A stretch of 64,000 bases of DNA from Streptomyces sp. HM190. Lineage in GTDB: Bacteria > Actinomycetota > Actinomycetes > Streptomycetales > Streptomycetaceae. Shown piece by piece: positions 44,791 through 55,918 of the stretch. How positions within the stretch are numbered: position 1 is the first letter of the stretch; each line of letters opens with the position of its first letter. The stretch is from contig NZ_CP047318.1 in the NCBI RefSeq assembly GCF_009857135.1, positions 4,836,001 through 4,900,000 of the forward strand, in the 5' to 3' direction. Made by a program: the position numbers and the translations under genes. Below the pieces are notes generated by a model that was not told the origin of the DNA, did not search any database, and saw nothing but the letters and a program-made list of their open reading frames with translations.

Positions 44791-44820
44791 TTGACGTCGG
44801 GAACTGAGGCCGCGTTAGAT
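44791..44820 (+). promoter_or_regulatory. Candidate promoter of the LamG gene
   Basis: TTGACG (44791-44796) and TTAGAT (44815-44820) are separated by 18 bp, 40 bp before the GTG at 44860. An AGATC-GCG-GATCT inverted repeat overlaps the -10 box. Confidence 0.55.
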
Positions 44821-44859
44821 CGCGGATCTATGAAGGTTTTGTGACTACGGGGTGGGGTC

Positions 44860-47800
44860 GTGGGGTTGAGGCGGGGGCATCGCCATGTTCAGATGCGAAG
44901 AGGTCGTTCGCGTCGTGTAGTCGGTGGGATCTCGGCAGCGGCGACACTGTTGTCGCTGTTACCTGTCGTGTCGCTGGCGAGCGTTGGTGAGGCAGTGGCC
45001 GCCGCTCCGAAGGCCGCGCTGACCGAGCAGTCGGCTTCGGAGCGGGCGGCGTTGACCGGCGAACCGGTCGAAGTACCGTCCGAGCGGACCGAGTACACGA
45101 CGACTGTGGCGAACCCCGACGGCACGTTCACCCTCACCCAGTCCACGCAACCGCAGCGTGCGCGTGCTGAGGACGGTTCGTGGCAGGACGTCGATGTCAC
45201 CCTGGAGGAACGTTCCGACGGGACGGTCGGGCCGAAGGCCGCCGTGGTGGACATGGCCTTCTCGGGCGGCGGTGACGGATCAGGACTGCTGAGTCTCGGG
45301 CGTGACGGCCAGGAGCTGAGGATGGGCTGGCCCACTTCGCTCCCCGAGCCCACGCTCGACGGTGCCACGGCGACGTACGCGAACGTGCCCGTCGACGGTG
45401 TGGACTTGCAGATGACGGCGACCGCCGAGGGCTACCGCGAGGTGCTCGTGGTCAGGTCCGCCTAGGCAGCTGCCAGCTCGGAGTTGGAGCACATCAGTCT
45501 CACTGCCACGGGGTCCGGCCTGAGCCTCGTACCCGGCGAGGGCGGTGGACTGCGGGCTGTCGACGCCGACGGCAACGTGGTGTTCCGAGGGCCTGCGGGA
45601 CAGATGTGGGACTCGGCTGGAGACGACGCGGAGGCCGGGCCGCAGACCCAACTCCTGTCCACGGCCGCTGCGGAGGAATCCGGGGCCGAGGGCGTCGCCG
45701 ATGATGTGTCGCACCCCGGCGAGGGGGACGCCAAGGCGGAGTTGCCGGTGGCCGTGGGAGACGGCACTGTTTCCGTGAAACCGGACCTGGGGTTACTCCG
45801 GGGCCAGGAGACGGTCTACCCGGTCTTCATCGACCCGCCCGTCGGACTGGGCGTGTCCGAGTGGACGAAACTCTCGTCGGACGGCGACAAGTTCTGGAAG
45901 TTCACCGAGCCCAAGGGTGTCGGTCGGTGTGGTATAGCCGACGGCTACGCCTGCGGTTCCGGTTACACGGACCGGATGTACTTCGAGTTCGGCCCCGGCA
46001 AGCTGGCTGGCAAGCACATCTTGGACGCGACGTTCCGGGCGAAGGAGACCTGGTCGTTCAACTGCACGCCGTACTGGGTGGACTTGGAGCGTACGGACAA
46101 CATCTCGGAGGGCACCCGCTGGCCGGGCCCGAAGCAGCTGGATCAGATGGGCGACAGGTACGTCTCGGCGGGCCGCGGTGACCTGTGCAGTCCTGAGCAG
46201 CCGAACGCATGGGTCGAGTTCAACGACAACCCTGCTGAGGCGGACGAGAATCTCGCCTCCACCGTGCGTGCGTTCGCGGCGGGCAAGTTCCCCCGGCTGA
46301 CGCTAATGCTGCGGGCCAAGGACGAGACCGAGCCGCGTGCGTGGAAGCGGTTCGACAACAACGCGGAACTCAAAGTCTGGTACGTGCACAAGCCGGGTGT
46401 GCCGACCACTGTGGGCGCGATCCCGGGTACGGGGAACAAGTCCGGGCCATGCCGCCCCTTGTCGGACCCGCTGACCGTGACGGTGACGACGCCGACCGTC
46501 CACGCAAGGGTGCAGACCCTGGTGCAGCCGGGTGCGGACGAGACGACGCCCGCCCTGCAGGCGGAGTTCGTCATGCAGCGTTCCAGCACTGACACGTCCA
46601 AGGGCACCTGGTCGCAGGTGTGGAGTGGGTACAGACCGGCTGAGGGGTGGGCCACGGACGGTGACCTGCTGTCGATCACGACGACCAACCGGGCGGACGG
46701 AGGCCTCCATCGGTTCCGTGCTCGCACCCAGTCCCATTGGAGCTATGACGGTCGGTCCGGAGACCTGTTCTCGCCGTACTCCTCCTGGTGCTACCTGAGG
46801 ATCGACTCGACCGCACCCAAGGTGCCGACCATCGTGTCCGGACAGCCGTACACCGAGTGCACGGTCGATGACTGTGCTCCCCATGGTGCTCCCGGAGTGG
46901 CGGGTACGTTCACTTTCCAGCCGAACGCCGCCGACAACGATGTGAAGGCCTACCGCTGGCGGTTCCTCTCCACGGGCGCGGGCGCCACCAAGCAGGTCAA
47001 TGCCGCCACGACCAACGCGCCGGTGACACGAAAGGACATCACTCCCGGTCTGTCAAGGCACACAGACCCTGTCGGTGGAAGCCAGTGATCTCAAGCTGGA
47101 CAAGGATGGGCGTGTGCGCTGGGGACCGCCGGCGGAGTTCGTCCTCAAGGTGGGACTGCCGGCAGGCCCCACGGGCCGCTGGCGCTTCGACGACGGTAGG
47201 CCGGGCTCCGGTGTGACGGATGCCCAGGACACCGGCGAGGTCGGAACACGTCACAAGGCTGTGCTGCGTGACACGGCCGGGACCGGTTGGTCGACGATGG
47301 CACGCCGTGGCGCCGGTGACTACTCGCTCTGGCTCAACGACAGCACGGACCCGGCCAAGCAGAGCGGCTACGCGTCGACCGACGGACCGGCCGTCAACAC
47401 CCAGGACTCCTTCACCGTGTCGGCGTGGACGTACCTCACGGACGCCTCCGCGAACAGGACGGTACTGTCCGCGCCAGGCGACCGGGGATCGGCGTTCACG
47501 CTCTACTACTCGTCCACGTACAAGAAGTGGGTGTTCAACCGGACCGACCAGGACAAGGACGGCCCGGTCTACATCCGCTCGGTGGCCGATGAGGCCAGTC
47601 CTCCGTTGCGGGTCTGGACCCACCTGGCCGCGGTCTTCGACGCGAAGAAGGACGCCGACAAGACCAACGACACGATCCAGCTGTACGTCAACGGAAAGCC
47701 GCAGGGCGATCCGGTCGTGCTGTCCGACGCCGCATCGACGTACACGCCCTGGGCGGCGGACCGGAACCTGATGTTCGGGGTCTCGAAGGTCGGCGGTGCG

Positions 47801-48682
47801 TACGGCGAGTACTTCCGGGGTCGGGTGGACGAGGTCGCGGTGTGGCAGGAGGCGCAGCAGCCTGAGCAGATCCGCGAGGAGTACCAGCTGAAGATGGACG
47901 ATGTGCCGACCAATGAGCTGGTCGCGCACTGGGACGCCACCATCTCGTCCGGTACGAAGGTCGCGGAGAGTTCGGAAGACCCGGACGACCCGGCCAGCAC
48001 ATCGTTCCCATACCAACGGGGTGGTCTGACACTGGCCGGTGGCGCCGGAGTGACCGGCGAGGACGCCACGGCGCTCGTGCTCGACGGTACTTCGGGTTAC
48101 GCCTCGCGGTCGGGCCTGGTGGTCGACGAGACCGGATCGTTCACGGTGTCCGCCCGCGTACGACTCAACAGGGCTCTGCTGCAGTCGAAGCCGGACGGCT
48201 ATCGAGGACTGGTCGCGGCACAGGCGACCCCGGCGGGCAAGGAGTCCTCCTGGGCCCTGTGGGTGGAGAAGGTGGCGGACGGCGTCTACCAGTGGAAGTT
48301 CGGCCGCACAGCGGTCGACTCCACCGGAAAGATGGTCGACAGCGCTCTCGCCGTGGCCCAGGAACCGGTCGGCGATCACGAGTTCGGCACGTGGGTCGAT
48401 GTCACCGGAGTCTTCGATGCGGTGCAGCCTTTCAGCGCCGGTGACGGGTTGGAGCGTTTCGGGGTGACCAAGCTGTATGTCGGTCAATTCCCCCAGCAGA
48501 GCGAGGAAGACGACGGCCTGGAAGCAGCTCAGCAGGGTTCGGGCGCGCTCTCGGTCGGTCGGGGTTCGCTGCTCGGTACCACCGGCCACTACCTGCCGGG
48601 TGACTTGGCGAAGTTCCGTGTGTGGTCAGGGGCCATGCCGAAGGAACGGGTACAGAGCCAGATCGCCGAGCCGTCCACGTAG
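44860..48682 (+). pseudogene. Secreted LamG/DNRLRE-domain protein, broken by amber codon and frameshift
   Basis: Three consecutive open segments make one ancestral protein of about 1,270 residues. Segment one (GTG 44860 to 45465) has a signal peptide and ends at TAG 45463-45465; the same frame continues at once with AAASSELEHISLTATG, so the stop is a point nonsense change, probably AAG to TAG. Segment two runs to 47088 with a DNRLRE-like beta domain (WTKLSSDGDKFWKF, YFEFGPGKLAG). A +1 shift near 47058, apparently one extra A, leads into segment three, which carries two LamG jelly-roll domains and ends at 48682. TTA codons occur at 44959 and 45793. Such proteins are usually encoded just before large Rhs proteins in Streptomyces. 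Sequencing error would be the alternative explanation. Confidence 0.85.
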
Positions 48683-48781
48683 ATCGCACGGCCTGCCCCA
48701 GCGAGCTTCCCTGCTCTCTCCCATTGACCTTCAACGGCGCGCGGCCGTTTCAGCGGAGCCGCCGCCGCAAGGAGACTTGTC

Positions 48782-51700
48782 ATGACCCAGATCGCCCCAG
48801 GCTCGTCCGGAGCGGGGACAGCCATCTCCGGCAGACGCGTGTGGACAAGGCGCATCGCCTCGGTGGTGGGCTTCGCCATGTTGCCCGGCCTACTGACACC
48901 GGTCGTGTTCGCGGCTGAAACCGACCCGCTCGGCAGGCCCGATTTGCAAGCCCCGAAGGCGACCAAGGTCTCCCCATGGACGGTGAAGACCAACAAGAAG
49001 GTCGCGGCGCAGGGGGAGAAGATCGAGTCCGCCAACCGGGTCGCGGCCAAGCGCGCCGGTCAGGACAGAGCACGGAAGGTCACATGGCCGGGCAGGGGCT
49101 CGGCAACGCTCTCGTTCTCCGGATCGGGCAGAGCCAAGGGCACCCCCGGTTCGCTGCCGGTCTCTCTCGCCGAACCGAAGGCCGTCAAGGGCAAGAAGCA
49201 GCCGCGCATCGCCGATTCGGTCAAGGTCGAGGTCCTCGACCAGAAGACCGCCGAGAAGCTCGGCATCAAGGGTGTGGTGCTCAAGGTCACCGGGCCCAAG
49301 ACGGGCGGGCAGGCCCGGCTGGGCGTCGACTATTCGGCGTTCGCCTCTGCCTATGGCGGTGACTGGGGCGGTCGTCTCAATCTGTTGAAGTTCCCTGCGT
49401 GTCTGCTCAGCGACAGCGGTACGGGTAAGTGCCGTGCTCCCAAGCCACTGGTTTCGGTCAACGACCGTGCCGATGAGCACCTTTCGTCGACGCTGGCGTT
49501 CAAGCCGGCTGCGTCCCGCGCCGAGACGATGGTCCTCGCTCTGGCCGCCGGTACCCAGTCCGGCGGCGGCGACTACAAGGCGACTCCCCTGTCGTCCTCC
49601 TCGACCTGGGAGGCGGGCGGTTCGTCCGGCACGTTCACCTGGTCCTACCCGCTGCGCACGCCGCCGGCCGCGGCCGGGCCCGCTCCGGGGCTGTCGATCT
49701 CGTACGACTCCGGCGCTGTGGACGGCCGTACCGCGAACACGAACAACCAGAGCAGCCAGGTCGGTGAGGGTTTCGACCTCACGTCCTCCTATGTCGAGCG
49801 CAAGTACGGCTCCTGTGACGACGACGGGCAGGACGACAAGTTCGACCTGTGCTGGAAGTACGAGAACGCCTCCCTCGTGCTGAACGGCAAGGCGACCGAG
49901 CTCGTCAAGGACGACACCACCAAGCGGTGGCGCCTGAAGAACGACGACGCCTCCACGGTCACGCACTCCGTCGGTGCCGAGAACGGCGACGACGGTGACG
50001 CGAAGACCGACACCTCGGCGGGTGACAAGGGTGAGTACTGGACGGTTGTCACGGGCGACGGAACCAAGTACGTCTTCGGCCTGAACAAGCTGGAGGGTGC
50101 GGGCGCGAGCGACCGTACGGAGTCGGTCTGGACCGTCCCCGTCTTCGGTGACGACTCGGGTGAACCCGGCTACAGCAGTGGCAGCGGCTTGTCAGGCCGG
50201 GAGAAGAAGCAGGCCTGGCGGTGGAACCTCGACTACGTCGAGGACACGCACGGCAACGCGATGAGCTACTGGTACCAGGCCGAGACCAACCACTACGACA
50301 TGCTCGGCGACGACACCACCGGCACCGAGTACGTCCGCGGCGGATACCTCAAGGAGATCCGCTACGGCCAGCGCAAGGGGGCCCTGTTCTCCGCCACCCC
50401 CGCGGCCTCGAACAAGGTCGTCCTCGACTACGCCGAGCGCTGCGTCGCCTCCGGCACCGGCTGTGACTCGCTGACCGAGGACACGCGGGACGACTGGCCT
50501 GACGTACCGTTCGACGCCGTCTGCAAGAGCGGCGACAAGTGCACCGGCAACACCGGACCCTCCTTCTTCACCCGCAAGCGGCTGACCGGCCTCACCACGT
50601 ACGCGTGGAACGCGGCCGCGGCGACCCCCGCGTACGCGGCCGTCGACAACTGGGCGCTTCAGCACAGCTACCCCGACCCGGGCGACACGGGGGACTCCGC
50701 CGACCAGTCCCTGTGGCTGAAGGAGATCAAGCACACCGGCAAGCGCGGCACCGACCTCGCCCTGCCCCCGGTGACGTTCGAGCACACCCTGCTCCCCAAC
50801 CGCGTCGACGGCCAGAGCGACAACATCCTCTCCTTCGACAAGCCGCGCCTGAAGAAGATCACCTCTGAGGCGGGCGCCGAGATGATCGTGTCGTACATGG
50901 AGGGCGACTGCGTCTATGGGCAGACGATGCCCAAGGTCGACGAGAACACCAAGCGCTGCTACCCGGTGTACTGGTCACCCAACGGGGAGCAGACGCCGAT
51001 CCTCGACTGGTTCCAGAAGTACCCGGTCACCTCCGTGCTCACCTCGGCCCCGGACGGCGGCACGGAGGCCGTCCAGCACACCTACCAGTACTCGACGCCC
51101 GCCTGGCACTACAACGAGGACCCCTTCGTCCCGGCGAAGGAGCGCACCTGGTCGCTCTGGCGGGGCTTCCAGCGTGTCACGCACCTGACGGGTACGAGCG
51201 ACACCGCACAGCTGAAGACGGTCACCGTCTACATGCAGGGCATGAACGGTGACCGGGTCCTCGGCACGGACGGCAGGACACCACACCCGGACAACCGTAA
51301 GTCGGCATCGGTGACGGGCATCCTCGCCGACGCGGCCACGGACCGTGACCAGTACGCCGGATTCGTGCGCGAATCCGTCACCTACAGCGGTTCCGCCGAG
51401 GTCTCCGGAACCATCAACAGCATCTGGTCGCAGAAGACCGCCACCCAGCACAAGTCCTACGCCGACACCGAGGCCTACATGGTGCGGGTCGCCAGCAAGA
51501 CGGACCGCACCCGGGTGACGACCACCGGCACCGCCGTCAACCGAGCGCATCGGATCTCGTACACCTACGACGACTTCGGCATGGTCAGCACTACCGAGGA
51601 CGAGGGTGACGCGGCCGTTACCGGCGACGAGAAGTGCACCCGCACCTGGTACGCCCGCAACGCCGACTACGGCATCAACTCCCTGGTCTCCCGGAATCGT

Positions 51701-54700
51701 ACGGTCGCCAAGACGTGCGCCACGGCGGACTCGGCCCTCGACCTGCCTGCGGATGCGACCCGTCCTGGTGACGTCATCTCCGACACGGCCACGGTCTACG
51801 ACGACGCCACCGCCACAGGCTGGTCGGCATCGCAGAAGCCGACGAAGGGTGAGGCGGTCTGGGCAGGCCGTGCCAAGTCCTACGGCAGCGACGACGCACC
51901 GGCCTGGCAGAAGTTCGCGACCACGACGTACGACGCGCTCGGCCGCCCGCGTCTGATCAAGGACACCAACAACGCACTGGTCACGGACACGACCTATGTC
52001 CCGACGGACGCAAGCCCGCTGACCTCCAGCAGCGTCACCAACATCAAGGGCCACAAGGCGACGACCGCCGTGTCGTTCGCGACCGGAGCGCCGCTCAAGG
52101 TGACCGACGCGAACAACAAGATCACCGAGTCCGAGTACGACAGCCTCGGCCGTGTCACCAGCGTCTGGCTGCCCAACCGCCTCAAGGCCCTCAGCCAGAA
52201 GCCGAACTACGTCTACGCCTACAACATCACCAACGCGGGCCTGTCCTGGGTGTCGACCGGCGCGATGAAGGGTGACGGATCGGGTTACAACACCACGTAT
52301 GAGTTCTACGACAACCTGCTGCGCACCCGCCAGGTCCAGACCCCGACCCCGGTTGGGGGACGCCTGGTCTCGCTGACGCGCTACGACAGCCGTGGGCTGG
52401 CGATCAGCGCGCAGGGCGACATCTGGGACAACACCTCCGCCCCGTCCGGCACTCCGGTGCAGACGGAGGGAAGCCAGGCCCCGATCCAGACCGACACGAC
52501 GTACGACGGTGCAGGCCGCGCCACCAAGACGGTCACGAAGACGCACGGCGTGACCCGCTGGACCACGGAGTCCACGTACACGGGTGACACGGTGACCACG
52601 TCCGCCCCGCCCGGCGGCCAGGCAACCGCCGTGATCACCAACGCCCTCGGCCAGATGACCGAGCGCCGCGAGTACGCGGGCCCGAACCCGACGGGCACGG
52701 ACTACACGACGACCACCTACACGTACACGGACGCGGGCCAGCAGGAGACCATCACCGGCCCGGACAAGACGGTGTGGTCGTACACCTACGACCTGTTCGG
52801 ACGCCAGGTCACCGCGACCGACCCCGACAAGGGCACGGCGAAATCGGTCTACGACAGCCTCGACCGGGTCGAGGCATCCTTCAACATAGAAGAAGAGAGC
52901 AAGAAGCTCCTCTACGGCTACGACGAACTGAACCGCAAGACGGGCCTGTGGCAGGGCACGAAGACGGACGCGAACAAGCTCGCCGCCTGGACCTTCGACA
53001 CGCTGGCCAAGGGACAGCTGGACACGGCGGTCCGCTACGACGGCGGTTCGGTCGCGCCCGGCAAGGCATACACGAAGAAGATCACGTCGTACGACCCCCT
53101 GTACCAGGTGAAGGAGAGCCAGCTCCTGCTCCCTGAGAACGACGACCTGGTCGCGGCGGGTGTGCCGAAGACCTTGTCGTTCGCGACGGGTTACCGCCTG
53201 GACGGGACGATCAGCATGACGTCCCATCCTGCGGCGGGCGGTTTGCCCGCGGAGCAGGTCGGCTACGAGTACAACGCGACCGGGCAGCAGATCGAGTCGA
53301 CCGGCACGACCGGCTATCTGCAGGGCGCGACGTTCTCTCCGCAGGGCGATCTGCGTCAGCTGGCCCTGGGCAAGGACGGGGCGGACACGGCGGAGAAGGT
53401 GTACCTGAACTGGGAGTACGAGAAGGGCACGCGCCGCCTGACCCACTCCTTCGTCACCGACGACGTACACGGCTACATGCCCCAGGAATTGCAGTTCACC
53501 CAGGACGACGCGGGCAACGTCACGTCGATCTTCGACGCCGCAACCCAGGGCGGCACCGCCAAGCCCGACTACCAGTGCTTCACCTACGACGGCCACCGCC
53601 GCCTGACGGAGTCCTGGACCCCGAAGACGGCCGACTGCACGGCTTCAGGCCGTACGACATCGAACATCGACGGCGCGGCCCCGTACTGGACGTCGTACAC
53701 GTACACGGCAGCCGGACAACGCAAGACGGAGACCCAGCACACCGGTACGGGCGACAGCACGACGACGTACACGTACGACGACACCAGCGCGGCCGGCGAC
53801 AACAAGCCCCACACCCTGGACAACACCACGGGCGCCAAGGCGGCCGTCTACGACTACGACGCGAACGGCAACACCACATCCCGTCCGGGTCCGAAGTCCA
53901 CGCAGTCCCTCCTCTGGAACGGTGAGGGCAAGCTGGCCAAGACCACCGAGGGCACGGCGGAGACCAGCTACCTCTACGACGCCGACGGGGAGCTGCTGAT
54001 CCGCCGTGCCAAGGGGGACGGCGACACGATCCTGTACCTGGGCGGCACGGAGGTCCGCCTGACGGTCAAGGGCACGACGAAGACTCTCTCCGGAACGCGC
54101 TACTACACGGCCAACGGCCAGACGATCGCGGTCCGCACGGCGACCGTGGGCACCACGGGCGCGAAGCTGAGCTTCCTCGCCTCCGACCACCACAGCACGT
54201 CCAGTCTCACCCTCGACGCGACGACCTACGCGGTCACCAAGCGGTACACGTCGCCGTTCGGCGCCTCACGTGGTACGGCGACCGGTCCCTGGCCGGACGA
54301 CAAGACCTTCCTCGGCAAGCCGACGGACTCGGGCACGGGACTGACGCACATCGGTGCACGCGAGTACGACCCGAAGACGGGCCAATTCATCAGCGTCGAC
54401 CCGATCATGGCGCTGGACCAGCACCAGTCCCTCAACGGCTACTCGTACGTCAGAAACAACCCCGCCACGTCCTCCGACCCCACAGGACTCATGGACCCGG
54501 GCGGCGCCGACTGCGGCCTCACAGGAACCTGCAATGTCGGCGGCGAGCCCAAGCACATCAAGAACAACCCTGACGGCGTCCTGCGCGGCGGCGGTGGAAC
54601 GACCAAGAAGAATAGTGGTACCGCGAGTACCAACAGCACCGGACAGACGATGGTCAGTGGCAACGGCGAAGTGTTGTCGTGTGCGTATGGTCGCTGCTGG

Positions 54701-55366
54701 GGGAGCAACGTTGGACCTACTGACACAGAGGTTCACGTTGGAAACTACCTGGGGAGTTTGCTCAGCAACGGCGACTTTTGGTCCGGCCTCCTGGAAACAG
54801 TGGGAGGTTCTCTATGGGGCGGGGCGGGCCTCGCAGTCACCGCATCTGGCGTCGTGGAGTGCGGCACAGGAGTCCTCTGCCCAGTGGGAGCGGGGCAGGT
54901 AGTTGTCGGTGGCGGTATGACCGTCAGCGGAGCTGCAATGGCTTCGTCTGGTTCCGACAAACTTGGTAAAGCCTTCAGGGAAGCTGATGGGGCCGCAGAA
55001 TCTGGAGGCGGCGGCAATGTAGGTGAGGTCGCTTATGGTGGTAGCGATCTGAGTAAGTCAGTGCAACTTCAGCGTCTTATAGATAAGAAGAAGACCGGAA
55101 ATTATGGAGCTGCGCGACTGGATGACGGAACAATTCTTGTCGGCCGTTCGGCGAAAGGTATACATGCCGAAGAAGATCTGATTCAGCAGGCTGGAGATCG
55201 TAAGGTAGTAGATCTTTACACTGAGCGTGAACCCTGCGCAAATAAGTGCGCAGGGCTGGTCAAGGATATCAATGTGACCTATAGTTATCGCTGGAATGGA
55301 GTGGATAGGGATGCGAGCAATGCGGCACTAAAGCGGGCTATCGATGATCTCTTCAGCGGGCCGTGA
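48782..55366 (+). CDS. Rhs/YD-repeat polymorphic toxin with C-terminal deaminase-like domain
   Basis: ATG 48782, preceded by AAGGAG, encodes 2,194 residues. A Sec-type signal peptide lies in the first 45 residues. An N-terminal beta region (about 50-330) leads to the SpvB-like/YD-repeat shell. The Rhs core ends with LNGYSYVRNNPATSSDPTGL near residue 1900, where the variable tip begins. The last 120 residues contain HAEE (His2128, Glu2130) and EREPCANKC (Cys2152, Cys2156), the zinc and catalytic signatures of the cytidine-deaminase fold. Between them lies a hydrophobic glycine-rich segment (about 1985-2045) that could aid entry. By analogy with known Rhs toxins, the tip would be released to deaminate nucleic acid in a competitor. 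Confidence 0.9.
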   Translation: MTQIAPGSSGAGTAISGRRVWTRRIASVVGFAMLPGLLTPVVFAAETDPLGRPDLQAPKATKVSPWTVKTNKKVAAQGEKIESANRVAAKRAGQDRARKVTWPGRGSATLSFSGSGRAKGTPGSLPVSLAEPKAVKGKKQPRIADSVKVEVLDQKTAEKLGIKGVVLKVTGPKTGGQARLGVDYSAFASAYGGDWGGRLNLLKFPACLLSDSGTGKCRAPKPLVSVNDRADEHLSSTLAFKPAASRAETMVLALAAGTQSGGGDYKATPLSSSSTWEAGGSSGTFTWSYPLRTPPAAAGPAPGLSISYDSGAVDGRTANTNNQSSQVGEGFDLTSSYVERKYGSCDDDGQDDKFDLCWKYENASLVLNGKATELVKDDTTKRWRLKNDDASTVTHSVGAENGDDGDAKTDTSAGDKGEYWTVVTGDGTKYVFGLNKLEGAGASDRTESVWTVPVFGDDSGEPGYSSGSGLSGREKKQAWRWNLDYVEDTHGNAMSYWYQAETNHYDMLGDDTTGTEYVRGGYLKEIRYGQRKGALFSATPAASNKVVLDYAERCVASGTGCDSLTEDTRDDWPDVPFDAVCKSGDKCTGNTGPSFFTRKRLTGLTTYAWNAAAATPAYAAVDNWALQHSYPDPGDTGDSADQSLWLKEIKHTGKRGTDLALPPVTFEHTLLPNRVDGQSDNILSFDKPRLKKITSEAGAEMIVSYMEGDCVYGQTMPKVDENTKRCYPVYWSPNGEQTPILDWFQKYPVTSVLTSAPDGGTEAVQHTYQYSTPAWHYNEDPFVPAKERTWSLWRGFQRVTHLTGTSDTAQLKTVTVYMQGMNGDRVLGTDGRTPHPDNRKSASVTGILADAATDRDQYAGFVRESVTYSGSAEVSGTINSIWSQKTATQHKSYADTEAYMVRVASKTDRTRVTTTGTAVNRAHRISYTYDDFGMVSTTEDEGDAAVTGDEKCTRTWYARNADYGINSLVSRNRTVAKTCATADSALDLPADATRPGDVISDTATVYDDATATGWSASQKPTKGEAVWAGRAKSYGSDDAPAWQKFATTTYDALGRPRLIKDTNNALVTDTTYVPTDASPLTSSSVTNIKGHKATTAVSFATGAPLKVTDANNKITESEYDSLGRVTSVWLPNRLKALSQKPNYVYAYNITNAGLSWVSTGAMKGDGSGYNTTYEFYDNLLRTRQVQTPTPVGGRLVSLTRYDSRGLAISAQGDIWDNTSAPSGTPVQTEGSQAPIQTDTTYDGAGRATKTVTKTHGVTRWTTESTYTGDTVTTSAPPGGQATAVITNALGQMTERREYAGPNPTGTDYTTTTYTYTDAGQQETITGPDKTVWSYTYDLFGRQVTATDPDKGTAKSVYDSLDRVEASFNIEEESKKLLYGYDELNRKTGLWQGTKTDANKLAAWTFDTLAKGQLDTAVRYDGGSVAPGKAYTKKITSYDPLYQVKESQLLLPENDDLVAAGVPKTLSFATGYRLDGTISMTSHPAAGGLPAEQVGYEYNATGQQIESTGTTGYLQGATFSPQGDLRQLALGKDGADTAEKVYLNWEYEKGTRRLTHSFVTDDVHGYMPQELQFTQDDAGNVTSIFDAATQGGTAKPDYQCFTYDGHRRLTESWTPKTADCTASGRTTSNIDGAAPYWTSYTYTAAGQRKTETQHTGTGDSTTTYTYDDTSAAGDNKPHTLDNTTGAKAAVYDYDANGNTTSRPGPKSTQSLLWNGEGKLAKTTEGTAETSYLYDADGELLIRRAKGDGDTILYLGGTEVRLTVKGTTKTLSGTRYYTANGQTIAVRTATVGTTGAKLSFLASDHHSTSSLTLDATTYAVTKRYTSPFGASRGTATGPWPDDKTFLGKPTDSGTGLTHIGAREYDPKTGQFISVDPIMALDQHQSLNGYSYVRNNPATSSDPTGLMDPGGADCGLTGTCNVGGEPKHIKNNPDGVLRGGGGTTKKNSGTASTNSTGQTMVSGNGEVLSCAYGRCWGSNVGPTDTEVHVGNYLGSLLSNGDFWSGLLETVGGSLWGGAGLAVTASGVVECGTGVLCPVGAGQVVVGGGMTVSGAAMASSGSDKLGKAFREADGAAESGGGGNVGEVAYGGSDLSKSVQLQRLIDKKKTGNYGAARLDDGTILVGRSAKGIHAEEDLIQQAGDRKVVDLYTEREPCANKCAGLVKDINVTYSYRWNGVDRDASNAALKRAIDDLFSGP

Positions 55367-55429
55367 AGTCGAGATGGGGTGGGGCGCTCGGTGTATGCTG
55401 GGCGCCCCGGATTTCTTTGTGAGGGCGTA

Positions 55430-55918
55430 GTGGCATCTGGTGATTCAGGTCTTGGCTTCGAGTTCGTTGATCTGGCAGAGGAGGTGGGAGATCCGCTTCG
55501 GGTTGGCGCCCACCTAAGGGTTCCTAGGAATTCGATTGGGGATGCCTATAGGCATGCGGGGTCCCTTGATCGCATTTCTGTTAGTGGAAAGGATTTTTTG
55601 CGCTTCGGTAGTATTGGGGCTTTCGGTAGCGCGCTCTTTGATCCGGATTCAGGCCATGTCGTGGAGTGGATTCACGATTCCTCGGAAGTGAGTCTTGTTA
55701 ACACATCCCTCGATGCCTTCAGTGAATGCACTAAGGCGTTTGTGGAGAGATTCCCGCTGGGTGACATGGAAGATGAGGATGAGAGGGAGGAGAGGGATAA
55801 TGCGATCGCTCGTGAAATTGAAGGCGACGTGCGACGTATCGACCCGGAGGCGTATTTCGAGGGTGGATTCTGGTACGAAATTCGCTGGAGTGTGGCCATC
55901 GGAGATTTTTCGGACTGA
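55430..55918 (+). CDS. Candidate immunity protein, SUKH-like
   Basis: GTG 55430 with TGAGGG upstream gives 162 residues; an in-frame GTG at 55379 is also open. Segments FLRFGSIGAFGSALFDPDSG, HVVEWIHDSSEV and LVNTSLDAFSECTKAF match the SUKH pattern (SMI1/KNR4 fold, SUKH-4 type) of immunity proteins. It follows the toxin by 63 bp and shares the toxin tip's low GC, which supports co-inheritance as a cognate pair. The C-terminal half is acidic, with a run of Glu/Asp/Arg, suitable for binding a basic toxin surface. TATGCT at 55393-55398 may give it a separate promoter. Confidence 0.8.
   Translation: MASGDSGLGFEFVDLAEEVGDPLRVGAHLRVPRNSIGDAYRHAGSLDRISVSGKDFLRFGSIGAFGSALFDPDSGHVVEWIHDSSEVSLVNTSLDAFSECTKAFVERFPLGDMEDEDEREERDNAIAREIEGDVRRIDPEAYFEGGFWYEIRWSVAIGDFSD

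Larger units (their letters stand above)
44011..44859. other. Left arm of element B and upstream region of the LamG gene
   Basis: The 849 bp hold no gene I can support. A hairpin at 44020-44045 (CCCCGGGTCAA with TTGACCTGGGG) matches the tRNA terminator. AAATGCGTAGGTC at about 44106-44118 is a degenerate tRNA copy at the same offset (+134) as in element A. GGTGGCCA repeats at 44215-44222 and 44226-44233, 205 bp after the core. The 44134-44448 frame lacks a ribosome-binding site and normal codon bias. A promoter precedes the LamG gene at 44791-44820. Confidence 0.6.

Noticed and set aside
50975..53596. 873-residue minus-strand frame
   Set aside because: Antisense to the Rhs gene, Val/Arg/Gly-rich, with no homology that I can see.
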